This document shows positions 8,344-20,100 of a stretch of DNA of 28,735 nucleotides, piece after piece. Source of the stretch: a virus; the IMG/VR virus record IMGVR_UViG_3300020191_002080, positions 1 through 28,735 of that record; one strand, 5' to 3'. The position numbers and the translations under genes are program-made. The notes under the pieces are model-generated. The model was not told the DNA's origin. It did no database searches and saw only the letters and a program-made list of their open reading frames with translations. How positions within the stretch are numbered: the first letter of the stretch is position 1; each line of letters opens with the position of its first letter.

Positions 8344-9497
8344 TGGACTTAAGAAACACAGAAACTAATGGTATAAATGTTAAGCCTTCTTTTGGATCTT
8401 CAGCATCTTTTTCTTGCTCTAATAAATCTTTCACTTTTGGGGACAACTATACTACCATAATGCCCGATGGTATAAACTCATTAAAAATGAAATTAAATTT
8501 AAATTTTAATGATTTAATTGACAGTGAGGCATTAGACTTAATTTCTTTTTTTCAAAATCAATTTTACTATAAAATTCAAGATTATAATAACCTAGGCTAT
8601 TTTAATAATAAAAGAGTTCCAGCTTTTAGTTATTCTCCTTTTTATCCTTATAAGACAAATTTCTTTAATTGTGTTACTTATAATCATGAAAAAGTTCACT
8701 ACGATGTAAATTCTGTTACAGCATCACTCGAAGCTACTTCTGCAAGTTCTCTATCTAGTGTTGATAGTTTTCTTGCTTCCTATGACATTACAGCTATTGG
8801 GTCTTTGTCTAGCCCTATTGTTAATGCAAGTCTACATAACACATCAGACAGCAAAACTATACTATTAAACAGCAATAGTTATTTATATCACCCGACCTCA
8901 TACAAGTCATTTAGAGTTTTATCTGATGACATTTCCGTTTCTCCTGGAGCTACTCAAACGATTAACATTGATAATAGTCATGGGTTGTTCGAATCTTTCA
9001 ATGATGGGTTAACCAATCAAACGAATTTAAGAAGTTCAATTTTCATTAAAAAGCCACAACACTCTTCTTTTTTTCCCTACTCTCCCATCACAACTGAAAA
9101 TGACACGTTTGGTTTTTCTATGTTTGATTTCAGACCAAATCAGCAAACAAATTTATCTCATTCTCCTAAATTCAAAAAAACAACGATATCAGATTCTTAT
9201 TCTAAATATAATTTGTATGGATTTAACCCAAATTTATTTAATATGCAACTGAGTTTTAATGGAAGAAGTAATGAGGAAACTAAAAGGATTTTACTTTTTT
9301 TAGAAAGTCATTTAGGTTATAAAAAGTTTGGATTTCATATACAGAAAGATTATACATCTTCACCTTCTAATGACCTCAATAACACACCCCACAGAAAAAG
9401 TATGTCTTTATATTATTGCCCAGAATGGACTCATACCTTTACTTATTATAATAGTCACGATATTACTGCAACTTTTATTGAATGTCCTAGTTTTTAA
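8343..9497 (+). CDS. Minor tail protein, lambda gpM-like, internally duplicated
   Basis: Joined to the previous gene by a one-base TAATG overlap. Residues 29-131 follow the lambda gpM pattern: a K/F-x-FGDNY near the start, a D/AGIN turn (42-45), a beta strand, a helix ending ISFFQNQFYY, then FSYSPFYPYKTNFFNCVTY (95-113) and a closing strand. Lambda gpM is about 109 residues; this protein has 384. Residues about 290-381 repeat the fold pattern: MQLSFNGRSNEETKRILLFL (301-320), GYKKFGF, then LYYCPEWTHTFTYY and a final strand. The linker between them (about 135-260) is Ser/Asn-rich. I infer two gpM-like domains in one chain. In lambda, gpM acts in assembly of the tail tip just after H, which matches the position here. 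Confidence 0.7.
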   Translation: MDLRNTETNGINVKPSFGSSASFSCSNKSFTFGDNYTTIMPDGINSLKMKLNLNFNDLIDSEALDLISFFQNQFYYKIQDYNNLGYFNNKRVPAFSYSPFYPYKTNFFNCVTYNHEKVHYDVNSVTASLEATSASSLSSVDSFLASYDITAIGSLSSPIVNASLHNTSDSKTILLNSNSYLYHPTSYKSFRVLSDDISVSPGATQTINIDNSHGLFESFNDGLTNQTNLRSSIFIKKPQHSSFFPYSPITTENDTFGFSMFDFRPNQQTNLSHSPKFKKTTISDSYSKYNLYGFNPNLFNMQLSFNGRSNEETKRILLFLESHLGYKKFGFHIQKDYTSSPSNDLNNTPHRKSMSLYYCPEWTHTFTYYNSHDITATFIECPSF

Positions 9498-9513
9498 TTT
9501 ATTATAAAATATA

Positions 9514-10419
9514 ATGAAAAGCTCTATATCCAAAGAAGTTTTTGCAGAAAACCCTTCCGCAATAATAACCCTTTTCAGGATTTCCTTATCTCAAAAAAGC
9601 AGAGGTAATAATTACTATTTTCATAGCGGTGAAAATGGTTACCAAAAAAGTATATATTATGATTCAGGTGAAAATGAATACTTTTATGTTCCTTTTTCTG
9701 CGGATGGCTTCACTTCTACCAATAGTGAATTCCCTAGGCCCACTTTGACATTTGATAATTCAGATGGTTTTTTTGGTTTAAAAACTAGGTTTTTTGATGA
9801 TTTTATAGGTTACAAAGTAACAAGGATTAGAACCTTTGTTAAATTTCTGCATGGCATAAACTTTCCAAATAATATAAATCCATTTGGCACACCCACAGAA
9901 GACTCTTTTCCTCATGAAAATTATATAATTAATCAGAAAACTCAAGAAAATAATAATATTATTTCTTTTGAACTATCTTCTCCCCTCGAAAAAGAGAATG
10001 CCTTCCTTCCTAATAGAAAAATAGTATACAATACCTGTCAGTGGATGTATCGAAGTCCTATTGGTTGCGGTTATTCTGGTATACCAAAAACAGACGGCAA
10101 AGGGAATCCATTCACTGGAGATGACGGCCTTTTTAGTTCGATAAAAGCAGGTAGCCCCCTGGAGTATAGCGGTAGTGCGACTTACAATAAAGGTGACTAT
10201 GTTAAAATTACTGATTACGAAAACCCTCAAAACGGATCGTCTTTTTATGTATGTCTTAAAAACGGAACTGTTGGTCATAACCCGGAATCTAATAAATCTT
10301 TATGGGTACAAGATGCTTGCCCTAAAAATATATCTGGATGCAGATCTAGATTTAACAACATAATAGAAAATAATAATGGATTACCCTTTGGAGGATTCCC
10401 AGGATCCTGGAAGCAATAA
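9514..10419 (+). CDS. Tail tip protein, lambda gpL-like, with Fe-S cysteines and a sugar-binding-like insert
   Basis: The 301-residue product closely follows lambda gpL (about 232 residues): PRPTLTFDN at 74-82, VTRIRTFVKFLHGINF at 102-117, NTCQWMYRSP at 173-182, CGYSG at 185-189 and DACPKNISGCRSRFNN at 267-282. Lambda gpL binds a 4Fe-4S cluster through four cysteines; the likely equivalents are Cys175, Cys185, Cys269 and Cys276, with the same seven-residue step in the second pair. Between the pairs sits an insert of about 70 residues containing ATYNKGDYVKI (222-232), SFYVCLKNG (243-251) and SLWVQ (262-266), a layout like small CBM5/12-type chitin-binding modules. No Shine-Dalgarno precedes ATG 9514; the leader is AT-only. 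The start is supported by the match beginning near the N-terminus. Confidence 0.85.
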   Translation: MKSSISKEVFAENPSAIITLFRISLSQKSRGNNYYFHSGENGYQKSIYYDSGENEYFYVPFSADGFTSTNSEFPRPTLTFDNSDGFFGLKTRFFDDFIGYKVTRIRTFVKFLHGINFPNNINPFGTPTEDSFPHENYIINQKTQENNNIISFELSSPLEKENAFLPNRKIVYNTCQWMYRSPIGCGYSGIPKTDGKGNPFTGDDGLFSSIKAGSPLEYSGSATYNKGDYVKITDYENPQNGSSFYVCLKNGTVGHNPESNKSLWVQDACPKNISGCRSRFNNIIENNNGLPFGGFPGSWKQ

Positions 10420-11128
10420 AGTTATTCTTTCTGCATTTAAACGATCATTAGCTTTTAATGATCGAGAAGAGTGTGGTTTATTTGCTTGGTCAGATCAATA
10501 TAGATTGAGTTTTGAATTTATACCTTTAAAAAACAATGATAGTTATGACAATAAATCTTTCATTACGTCTAGCTCAGACTATTATGACTTGTATGTAAAT
10601 GACAGAATCATATCCCTATTCCATAGCCATATAGATGACGACCCAACACCCAGCCCTTTAGATATAGAAATCGCAAAAAGCTTTTGCTTGCCTTCTTTGA
10701 TTTTTTCCAACAAAAACAAAAATACTTATCTATTTTATCCAGAATCCTATAAACCTAAAAAGTTAGAAAATAGGATTTTTATTCCATATTTCCAAGATTG
10801 TATTAGCTTTATTAAAGATTTCTTTTTTATTAATCTCGAGATTAATTTTTCAGAAACCATAAAAGACTGGTCAAGACCAAGAAATAATCCAAATGAAAAG
10901 CTGTTAAAATTAATTTCCTTGCATTTTAACGAAGTTAATTTAAGCGATATTAAGAATAATGATGTTGTTATTTTTTTTCCGACCGTTGATAACCTTTTTC
11001 ATTTAGGTGTTTTTGTTGAAAATAAATTCATCTACCACCACCCTTTTGAAGGTAGACCTAAAAAAGAATTATTTAATCAAACATTAACCAATAAAGTGTA
11101 TAAAGTATATAGGCATAAGGATTTATGA
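10376..11128 (+). CDS. Tail assembly peptidase, lambda gpK-like (JAMM domain plus NlpC/P60)
   Basis: A 250-residue protein with both domains of lambda gpK. The N-terminal JAMM metalloprotease motif appears complete: Glu31 in EECGLF, His83 and His85 in FHSHIDDD, then Ser93 and Asp96 after the expected seven residues. The C-terminal NlpC/P60-like cysteine peptidase has Cys142 in QDCISF, a DVVIFF strand at 196-201, His209 in FHLGVFV, and His221/222 as candidate third residue. NlpC/P60 enzymes usually cut peptidoglycan peptides; JAMM enzymes cut peptide or isopeptide bonds, and both have been suggested to act in tail-tip processing and cell-wall passage. The ATG overlaps the gpL-like gene by 44 bases, an unusually long overlap here, and has no ribosome site. 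The stop overlaps the next ATG. Confidence 0.87.
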   Translation: MDYPLEDSQDPGSNKVILSAFKRSLAFNDREECGLFAWSDQYRLSFEFIPLKNNDSYDNKSFITSSSDYYDLYVNDRIISLFHSHIDDDPTPSPLDIEIAKSFCLPSLIFSNKNKNTYLFYPESYKPKKLENRIFIPYFQDCISFIKDFFFINLEINFSETIKDWSRPRNNPNEKLLKLISLHFNEVNLSDIKNNDVVIFFPTVDNLFHLGVFVENKFIYHHPFEGRPKKELFNQTLTNKVYKVYRHKDL

Positions 11129-14100
11129 AAAGGTTTGTTTTATATGGGGAGTTAAGTGATAAATTTACTAAAGAAATTTATCTAGATGTTTCTACACCAA
11201 ATGAAGCTATCCATGCGTTATGCCTACAATTTAAAAATTTCAAATCTTATTTCATCTCCAAAATAAACTCTGGTGTAACCTTTGAATTTGTTGATACTCA
11301 AAACAATAATTACGATATAATTTTTGGCAACATTTTATTTAAAGATTCTGAGTATTCCTTAATGCCAAAAATCGCTGGAAAGCAGGGCTTCATGGGTGGA
11401 CCGATAGGAGGCTTTATATTAAATGCTGGTATGGGCTTTGCGATGCAAAAGCTATCTGATAAATTAAATTTCATGGAGGACGACGGTAAACCAGAGTACG
11501 AAATAATTACCACAAATTCATACATATATACCGACAATGACAATCGAGCAGAACAAGGATCTCCAATACCAGTAGTTTATGGTCAACTAAGAGTTGGAAC
11601 AAAAGTTATACACGCTAATGTTGAAAATCATGATTTTGATTTTAAAACAGCTCAAATATATTTGTCTGATGCCATTAGCTCAATAGATCCAAATATAGGT
11701 ATTAATAAAATTTTAACCAATTCACCAGATGGTCAAGACTTGAGGTCAATTACCTCCACTGATCAATTTCAAATATATAAGTATAACGACAAGAGGTCTG
11801 TTAATTTTGGTGGACAAAATAATGCTAAAACATTTAGCTCAGATCAAAATAATGAATCTTTTACTGAAGGTTACGATAATTCTTACTGGGCTGGGGAAAG
11901 ATATGTGTTTGGCCCTTCTGAATCAAAGCGAGTAACAAAAAGAAGCTCAACATCTACATTACCATCTTCTGACGTTGCAAGACCTTCAGTTTTTCCGCTA
12001 GTTGGTTTAGATGTGTCGATGAGACCTCAAGGAGAAAACGACCAATGTGTAATACATCATAGTAGTTCTGGGCCTAACGCTATTGCATTCAAAGCTCCTG
12101 GCACACCTATGACAGTTGGGTCTCGGGGAAATTATCAAAAACTAGAATCTATAAGTTTTTACAAAACGCTAGAAATTATATCAGAAGGCCCAATAGCTGG
12201 TCTAGCCATGCCAATAACTGGAGCAGTTGACAATGGAGAAGTTTCTTACCCTTTAACAATCCAACAGCCTGAATTTACTGAATACCAAATACAAATCAGA
12301 AACTTATCTTATTTTGAATATCCTGCTGGTATAGATCATTCTTTAGCAGACTCATTGGAGCCTGATGCCACTAATGGATTGCTTCATATTGTATCGTCAG
12401 GTTCAAAATATAAAGATGTTAATGGAAATATTTTAAATGGAACAAAAACCATATTAGCAAACTCTCAAGAATCCAATTCTGATAACTTGTATATTAGTAT
12501 AGACAAACCAAATAATACTCATTTAGCTAATATTGATAAATCTGAATTTTTAGATAAAAACCTAGAATCCATTTCAATATCTTCCAATAGAATTTTTAAA
12601 ATCACAGGCACGACGTTAGAGTTTAATGATTCTACTAATTTAAGCACTGGAGGAATTCCTTCTCAATATAGAGATGGAGATTATTTTTTATTAAAAGAGC
12701 TTTCAGATCAAACAGAACAAGAAAACAGTATTCAAGAATGGTCTGATGATTCATCGATAAATCAAGAAATTCCATTTTTTGAAGGCGAAGGCTATAATAG
12801 TAAGCCTGAGAATTTTGAAATGCATCCTCCATCAATACCTTTAGATTTTAGTTATCTTATAGATAAAAGAAGGCAGAGAGAAGATTGGTTTTCTAAAGCT
12901 AGAGCTTCTGATTTAGGTTCTTTAATGGGTATTCAGAAACCTCAATCTAATTTAGATATAGACTCAGCTTTGTCTGCTATAAATAGTAATGAAGCCACCA
13001 ATTTAAATGTTTATAATGGTGATGTTTCGTCCGTAGAGTACGAGCCTTATGGCGATGATTTCTTAACTCTCAGGGGTAACCATGTTGATCATTTAGGTAA
13101 TCCAATAACTTACGATAGAATGTGTCGCATTTACTTTAAAGGCACGAAAAATTCCACTTCAGTTTTAAGAAACTATAAGGACTTAGAGGTTTACTTGCAT
13201 GTAGGCTTTATTGAACGTAATGATGGTTATGCTTTTTTTTGCAATACTAAGAATATGCCTGAGGTTGATGGTATTGGTGGCCCTTCTGTAGAAACTTACA
13301 AAAATGAAATGATCGATACTTATGCATTAGGTGAAAGAGTTTCGGGTCCCGGGTCTTATAGTTATAAGATTGTTGAGTCTACACAAGGAGCCACATATTT
13401 TGTTCCTGCATTTTTAAAATTAGATTTACAGACATACATTTCTGCAGGTAAGGTCCCGACGGACTGGAATGGCATAGAAAACTGGTATGTACAAAAACAA
13501 ATTAACGGTAACTGGCAATACGATCAATTCGGAGCTGGAGCCTTCCCTTATCTTGCACGAACAATTATACCGCCATCAATAGAAGAAGCCCAAGTTTGGA
13601 CTAGATTTGAACGCTGGACATCTTCTCTTCCAACGGAATATGTCATATACAATAAATTCACTACAGATATTTATCAGCCAATATTTACTCAAGAACCTGA
13701 CGAAAATCCTGATAATTATGATTTCTACAATGAGCAAGTTGATTACCGCATTGGTGATATAGTAAAGATCCCTGGGGAGACGTATGATGTTATAGAATCT
13801 AATAGCTACAACCATATGTATAAAGCTATTACGAATATAACCTCAAAACCAGACAACGCTATTCTATGGACTTCTAGCCAAAGCTATATTGAGGGTAAAA
13901 TAGTTTTCCTATCAGAAGATCCAGATACTTTTTATGAAGCTCAACAAGATATTGAATCAGTATCTCTCGAAGGTTCATTTGCTAGTCAAAGTAATTTTAG
14001 TACATTTTTCGAAGAAAACACCGCAATATTTTCAGAAGGTGATGCTTATAAAATTGACAATGATAATGGAATCACTGTAGTTTACGAAGTTACAGACAAC

Positions 14101-17100
14101 TTTAGAAAGATAACTTCTCCAACTGCTTGGAGCGACTCGGTCAGTTATATAGTAGGTTCTACAGTTGATTTTAATGGCACAATTTATATCGCTGACGGCA
14201 TTAATGATCCTGACGTAGGCCAGGATCCGACGCAAAACACAACTGATTGGAGCGAGTATGACTGGAACGATTACAAGCCTTGGATAGATAGTCATAACAA
14301 ATGGAAAACAATCTCTTATCACGAACCAGGAGAATCTAATGCTTGGCTTGAATATGAATACAATACAATGGACCCTCTAGAAGATGCTGATGAATCGATA
14401 TGGAGATTCGTTGAATTAACAGCCATACCCCCACCTCAAAGCGTAAAAGAGTGGGATTATTATGGAGACTATCAATCAGGCGATCAGTTTATTTATGATC
14501 GTAGAATATATAAAGTATTAGAAGATATTGTTTCACCGTTACGAGAAGCTCCTTTTGCTGACACAAATAGGGATAGTGATGAACGTGTATTTGAACAGCC
14601 ATTACCTGAAGGAGCTATTCAACTCGCATTAGATCCGCCTCAATGGGATCGAGATAAATTATATACTTATGGTGATAAAGTTCATTTGAGAGACCCTGAA
14701 GATGGCTCAAAAGCTTACTATATTTATGATAAATGCACTACTGAAAAAGAAAGAACTCGATCACCGTTAACTTTGCTAAATTGGAAACCAATTAGTTACC
14801 CTAGTCCTATTTTCGGATCTAGAAATAATTACAGATGGATTATTGACTATCAAGACAAATCTGAATCTGATGTTGTGGAGTTTCAAAAAACAAGTTATGC
14901 TAGTTTAGTGCCATTAGTTAGATTCGCAAGTCCCTTCTCTTACCCGTTATGGAATTCTACAAACGAATATCAAGGCTTTTATTTCCAAAGAAAATATTCT
15001 GGTTATTCCAAAGCTAAAACATTTGAAGAAAATTTTCATGCTTTTCGCAATGCAGCTCAGAACGGAAATTCTTATACTTTATCAAGAGTAGATAAATCTT
15101 TTGTTGTAGTTCAATATGAAGGGCAACTCTTCAAGTTGAAAGATGGAGAATATATTGGTCCTCCGGAAGATGATCCTAGGTTGGCTACTGTTAGTTCAAG
15201 TACTGTTGACTGCATTTTTGATGCGGCAGGCAAGAGAATAACATCTTCGCAGGTATCTCTAGTTAATGATTTTGAAGATGATATAAATACTGATGAATTT
15301 GCAGATCTTCCGACGATTGAAACTACAATAATTGGGGAAAATGGCGACCCTATAACTTACTCTTCTCCAGAAATAACATACCCTGAATATGATCCACCGA
15401 TAGACTCAAATGGAAATGTTCACCCTAAATGGGAAAAAATTATTCCCCATGAAAGACCTAGTGTTAATGATTCAAGGTTCGAAGTTAATGAAGTCTGGAT
15501 GCAAGCTGGCAGAACTATTGATGAATCTTCTTTTGATTTATCTAATTATAAAGCTCAACCTCTAAACAAGTTTTACCACAGCAAAGATGGCGTCTTCTTA
15601 CGAAAAGATCCACCACCCACCAATGCAGGAGGTATACTTGGAGCTTTAGCTGGGCTATTCTCCAAAGTTAAAGGTATATACCAGTCTCCTAGGCTTGAGC
15701 ATAGAATTCAATACAAGCACACACCTTGGCTTGATCTAATCGGTAACGCTGGCTCTAATTTAACGATAGGAGATTTCATTAGAGAAGTGTATACCAATCA
15801 AAGAGGTTTTTATGAAATAAAAATCAAGAAATTTTACAAAAAAATTAAATATGAGCATCACGCTGTCAATGCCATGCCTTGCTATCACCCAAACGGTGAA
15901 AATTTTAATGAAGCAATTATTGCTGCTTTCTCTCAAGCTAACCCTGATCTCAAAGATTTTTTTAATAAAAACTTATTAGTTAAAGAGCCTAGGGTTTCTA
16001 ATAGTAGAATTAGAAGTAATGTTGTATCCAGCCAAAAAGATCACGATGAAATTCAAGCTAAAATGTATAAAACTCTCAGAACTAGATGTTTGAATTTTAC
16101 TGTTGGTGTTGGTGGTCACCCTCATCCATTTGCATCTGATGATGAGGCTAATTATTATTATGGCGGAGAGGATTATGGATTCCCTAGTTATCATTTACAG
16201 TCTCATAAATTCGTTTCTGAACAAAATGGTTTCTGGGGAGAAAGTCTAGAGACATTAAATAACATACAGTTCTTACAGGTAGGACCAACCCCTCAAGATT
16301 ATTCTGTTTTTCCTAGAGGATTTTACGATGCCGATTTATTTCCAAGGGTTACGGTATTTATTTTACGTAAAAGAAATAGTACCAGAATAGACATAGTGCC
16401 AACTTCCATAGAAGCTTTTGCTGAGATTGATCCCGCTAGCAAAAATGTTAAAAATATTTATTTATTGAGAGTGCCATCTAGATGTGTTTACGATTCTATC
16501 TTAACCACGAAATGGAATTATATTTCACCAACATCATACAAAAACTCAAAACCAAGTGTGGTATTCGGTGAAGAACCTTTTCAAGACGTAGGTGTTTATT
16601 TGAAGATTGATGGTAGTCATGGTTATTACTCTATTTCTTTCAATAATACAGAATCTACTGGAAATAACCTATATAGTATTTCTAATTCATCAAATGTACC
16701 AAGCAATAACACTTTCGGTCTAAAAAATGGATGGGCCAGCCATGTAGAACATGATAATGTAAACCCAAACCAAGATTTAGGTATGTATAAAAACAATGCA
16801 GTATTGGATTTAGTTAGTTATGCACCTTATTCTGATTCAGCTAAAATTAGAATTACCACAGAGTCTATAAATGTATCTAGCGGATTAGATAAAAGATTTT
16901 ATTCTTCAGCTATTCCAAACACCATCAATACTGGTAGAATTGTAGATTTTAGTGTTACAAATAAGGGTTCTGGCTACTCACAAAGGTCTTCCGTTAGTGT
17001 TTATGACAATAGTTACATTATTAGAGCAGTAAATGTAAGCGGGAATGAGCGGGGTTATCTTCCTCAATTAACCTTCAGTATACTAGGCCTACCTAAAAGT

Positions 17101-20100
17101 AAATTTGATAACACTAATCTATCAATCGCACAACTCAAAGAGTATGTAACTGTAAGTTTGATATTAAAAGCTTCTTATAGAGGCAGAATAGAAGGGGATC
17201 AAAATAGAACTGGAAATGCTGCCGACAATATAGCTTTATCTCAAAAAGGTTTAGCTATATACAGGCCAGGCACAGGTTTTTCTGGACCAAATGACACTGT
17301 TATATTCTTAAACCCTGATTATTATCCTGATTTTTCTAATGAACAAAAAAATAGAATAAATCAAATCAAAGATGCATTAGATTCAGATTTAAGTATTTTA
17401 AATGAAGCTGAAAACTTATTGCCCGATCATGCTTTACCTAAGTCGCCTTTCATTGCTCTAGCGGAAAAACAAAATGGAAGTGTTTTTAAGTTCAAGCAAA
17501 TTCAAAAAGGTGAAGGTTTTAATATTTACGAACCTTTACCAAACTTATTCGAACCACCTATTAAAAATTTAGTTAAATTTATAGCTGACTTTAAAGATGG
17601 ATCACTAGAATCCTTGAAGTTAGATCTCAATCAAGAAGTTGTTAATTACTCAAACAAAGATGATAATGTAAAGTTAGTATTTGCTCCTCCAATTCTACTT
17701 GGTTCAGATATGCCAGAAAATGAACCTTCTACAGATCCATATAAAAAATTTAGGTCAATTTATTTAAACGATGTCCCAATTCGTGACCACACACAAAGAT
17801 TTAACTATTCAAAGTTTCACTTTGATATGCGCATAGGTCATTTCAAAAATGCCACTTCCACTTTTCCAATTGAAGGCACTCTTGCTACAGAAGCTAGAAG
17901 TTCACTAATTTCTGATGAATTTAGGATACCTAATTACACTTCTTTTATAAATTACCCATTATATGCCCCAAGAAATGAGGGCGAAAAAGATTATTTTTAT
18001 TCATACACAATTAAAAATCCAGACATAACAGATGTAAGTTTTTCCATAAAGATAAAAGAACTACATTATATATATGAAGGAGACGAATCTGTTCAATATA
18101 TGAATTTAATTCCTATAATTGGTATGGTTCTTGGCTGGATGATTGGAACATGGATGGCTGAGAAGTTGTTAGATTTAATTCCAGATATAACCTTCGGTTT
18201 TGGTTTTGGCGCTGTAAGCGGTTGGACTATACCTGGAATCCGTGGAATTATTGAATCGGCTTTAAATGCACTAACTTATGCATTCGTTATCGCGGGAGGA
18301 GTTCTTGGTGCGTTAGCTGGAATAGAACTAGCTAGAAGTGCATTTAAATGCTCTCAATTACCTTGGCTTTGCATAAAAATTGGAGAGCTTATTAAAAATA
18401 GTGGAGAAATTTGGCCAGCAAAAATGAGAATTGCAATAGAGCACGGTTTAGAGGGAGAAACATTACTAACTGATTCGGTGATATTTTCTGGATGTGTTAC
18501 ATCTCCATATGTTAAAGATATTTATATTAAAAATTTACCAAAGGCTAAACCGTTAAATTCTTCTTCTAGAATATTTAAAAATAGAATTTTTAGAATATAT
18601 AGAATTACCAGGGAGCTTGATCCGGTTGAGGGAGGGCTTGCTGAAGCTAGATTTAAAATTGATTGTGAATTGCTTTCTGCCACTGAATATGTTGGCGGAT
18701 TTTTTGCGTATCCTAGTACCGCAATTATGGCTACTAGATTCAATTCAAAAGATTTTCCATCCATCCCCAAAAGAGAGTATATAGTTAAAGGAAAGCTAGT
18801 CAAGGTTCCTTCAAATTATAATCCAACCGCCCGCTCTTACTCTGGTGCCTGGAATGGATCTTTTTCTAGCAAGTTAAAATGGACCAGTAATCCAGCTTGG
18901 GTTATTTACGATTTGCTTGTTAATCAAAAATATGGAATGGGCAAATATGGAATCACTGAAAGTGACATTGACAAATGGTCTTTTTATTTGTTTTCTCAAA
19001 AATGCGATGAACTCGTTGATGTTTTTGTTGATGGCTTACTCACTAAAGAAAGAAGGCATATGTGTAATTTATACATGGATTCAGAATCTGAATCTTTTGA
19101 GTATATTAAAAATTTACTTAACATATACAATGCATCTATTAATTTTGCTCAAGGTAAAATAGCTCTTGTTCAAGATGCACTTTCTTTTTCCGGGCCAATA
19201 ATGTTCTTTAATAATTCAAATATCTCAGAGTCGGGTTTCACTTACTCAACTTCTCCTCGAACAAAAAAAATCAGTGCAATCACTATTGATTATTTAGATG
19301 AAAGGGATAATTATATGCCTAAGAGTGAATATGTTGAGGATTCAGAATTAATAAAACTTTTTGGCTACTCTCACACCAGGGTTGCTGCTAATGGAATTAC
19401 TAGAAAAGGTGAAGCTTTTAGGTTGGGATGGAGTAAATTACTTTCTCAAAAATATGCAAAAGAATTAATCTCTTTTACTTCTGGATTAAAAGTTGCCTAT
19501 TTAAGCATTGGTGATATTATTGAAGTTCTTGACAATAATAAAGTTTCTAAGCATTCCGGGGGCAGGATTATGAAAATAATAGATAGCCATACTATTGAAT
19601 TAGATATACCAACAGAAGCATTTTCTGGAGAAGTTGATTCTTTACTTTTGGAAGTTGATGACTTTGTATACCCTTCTTGGGATTCTAGTACCAACTATAC
19701 TATACCTTCCACGGTTGTTCACAAGGGTTCTCATTATATTTTAATTAAAAATCCAGAATTTAAAATATCTCCAAATTTTGATCCAGATCACTGGTCTTTA
19801 ATTTCAAATGAAAATTTACGAAAGACCAGGGTTGAATCTTTCAAAATTAATTCTGTTAATGGGTTTCAAGTTTCGTTTGTAAATTCCATAAATAACACAT
19901 CAGCAGGTTACTCCTGGGTTATCAAAGAAAACTCAAACCCTGAAGATTTAATAGAACCAAAGCAATATAGAATAGAAAAAATATCAGAAAAAAACGATAT
20001 TGAGTATGAAATATTTGCATCTGAATATAACAAAGATAAATATATAGCTATTGATCAATTGTCTAGCAGCAATATGTCCCTAGGTGACTTTGATATTCTT

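Noticed and set aside
10175-10363. Second + strand reading frame of 62 residues within the gpL-like gene
   Set aside because: It lies inside a gene with strong family match in another frame and has no ribosome site or recognisable product.
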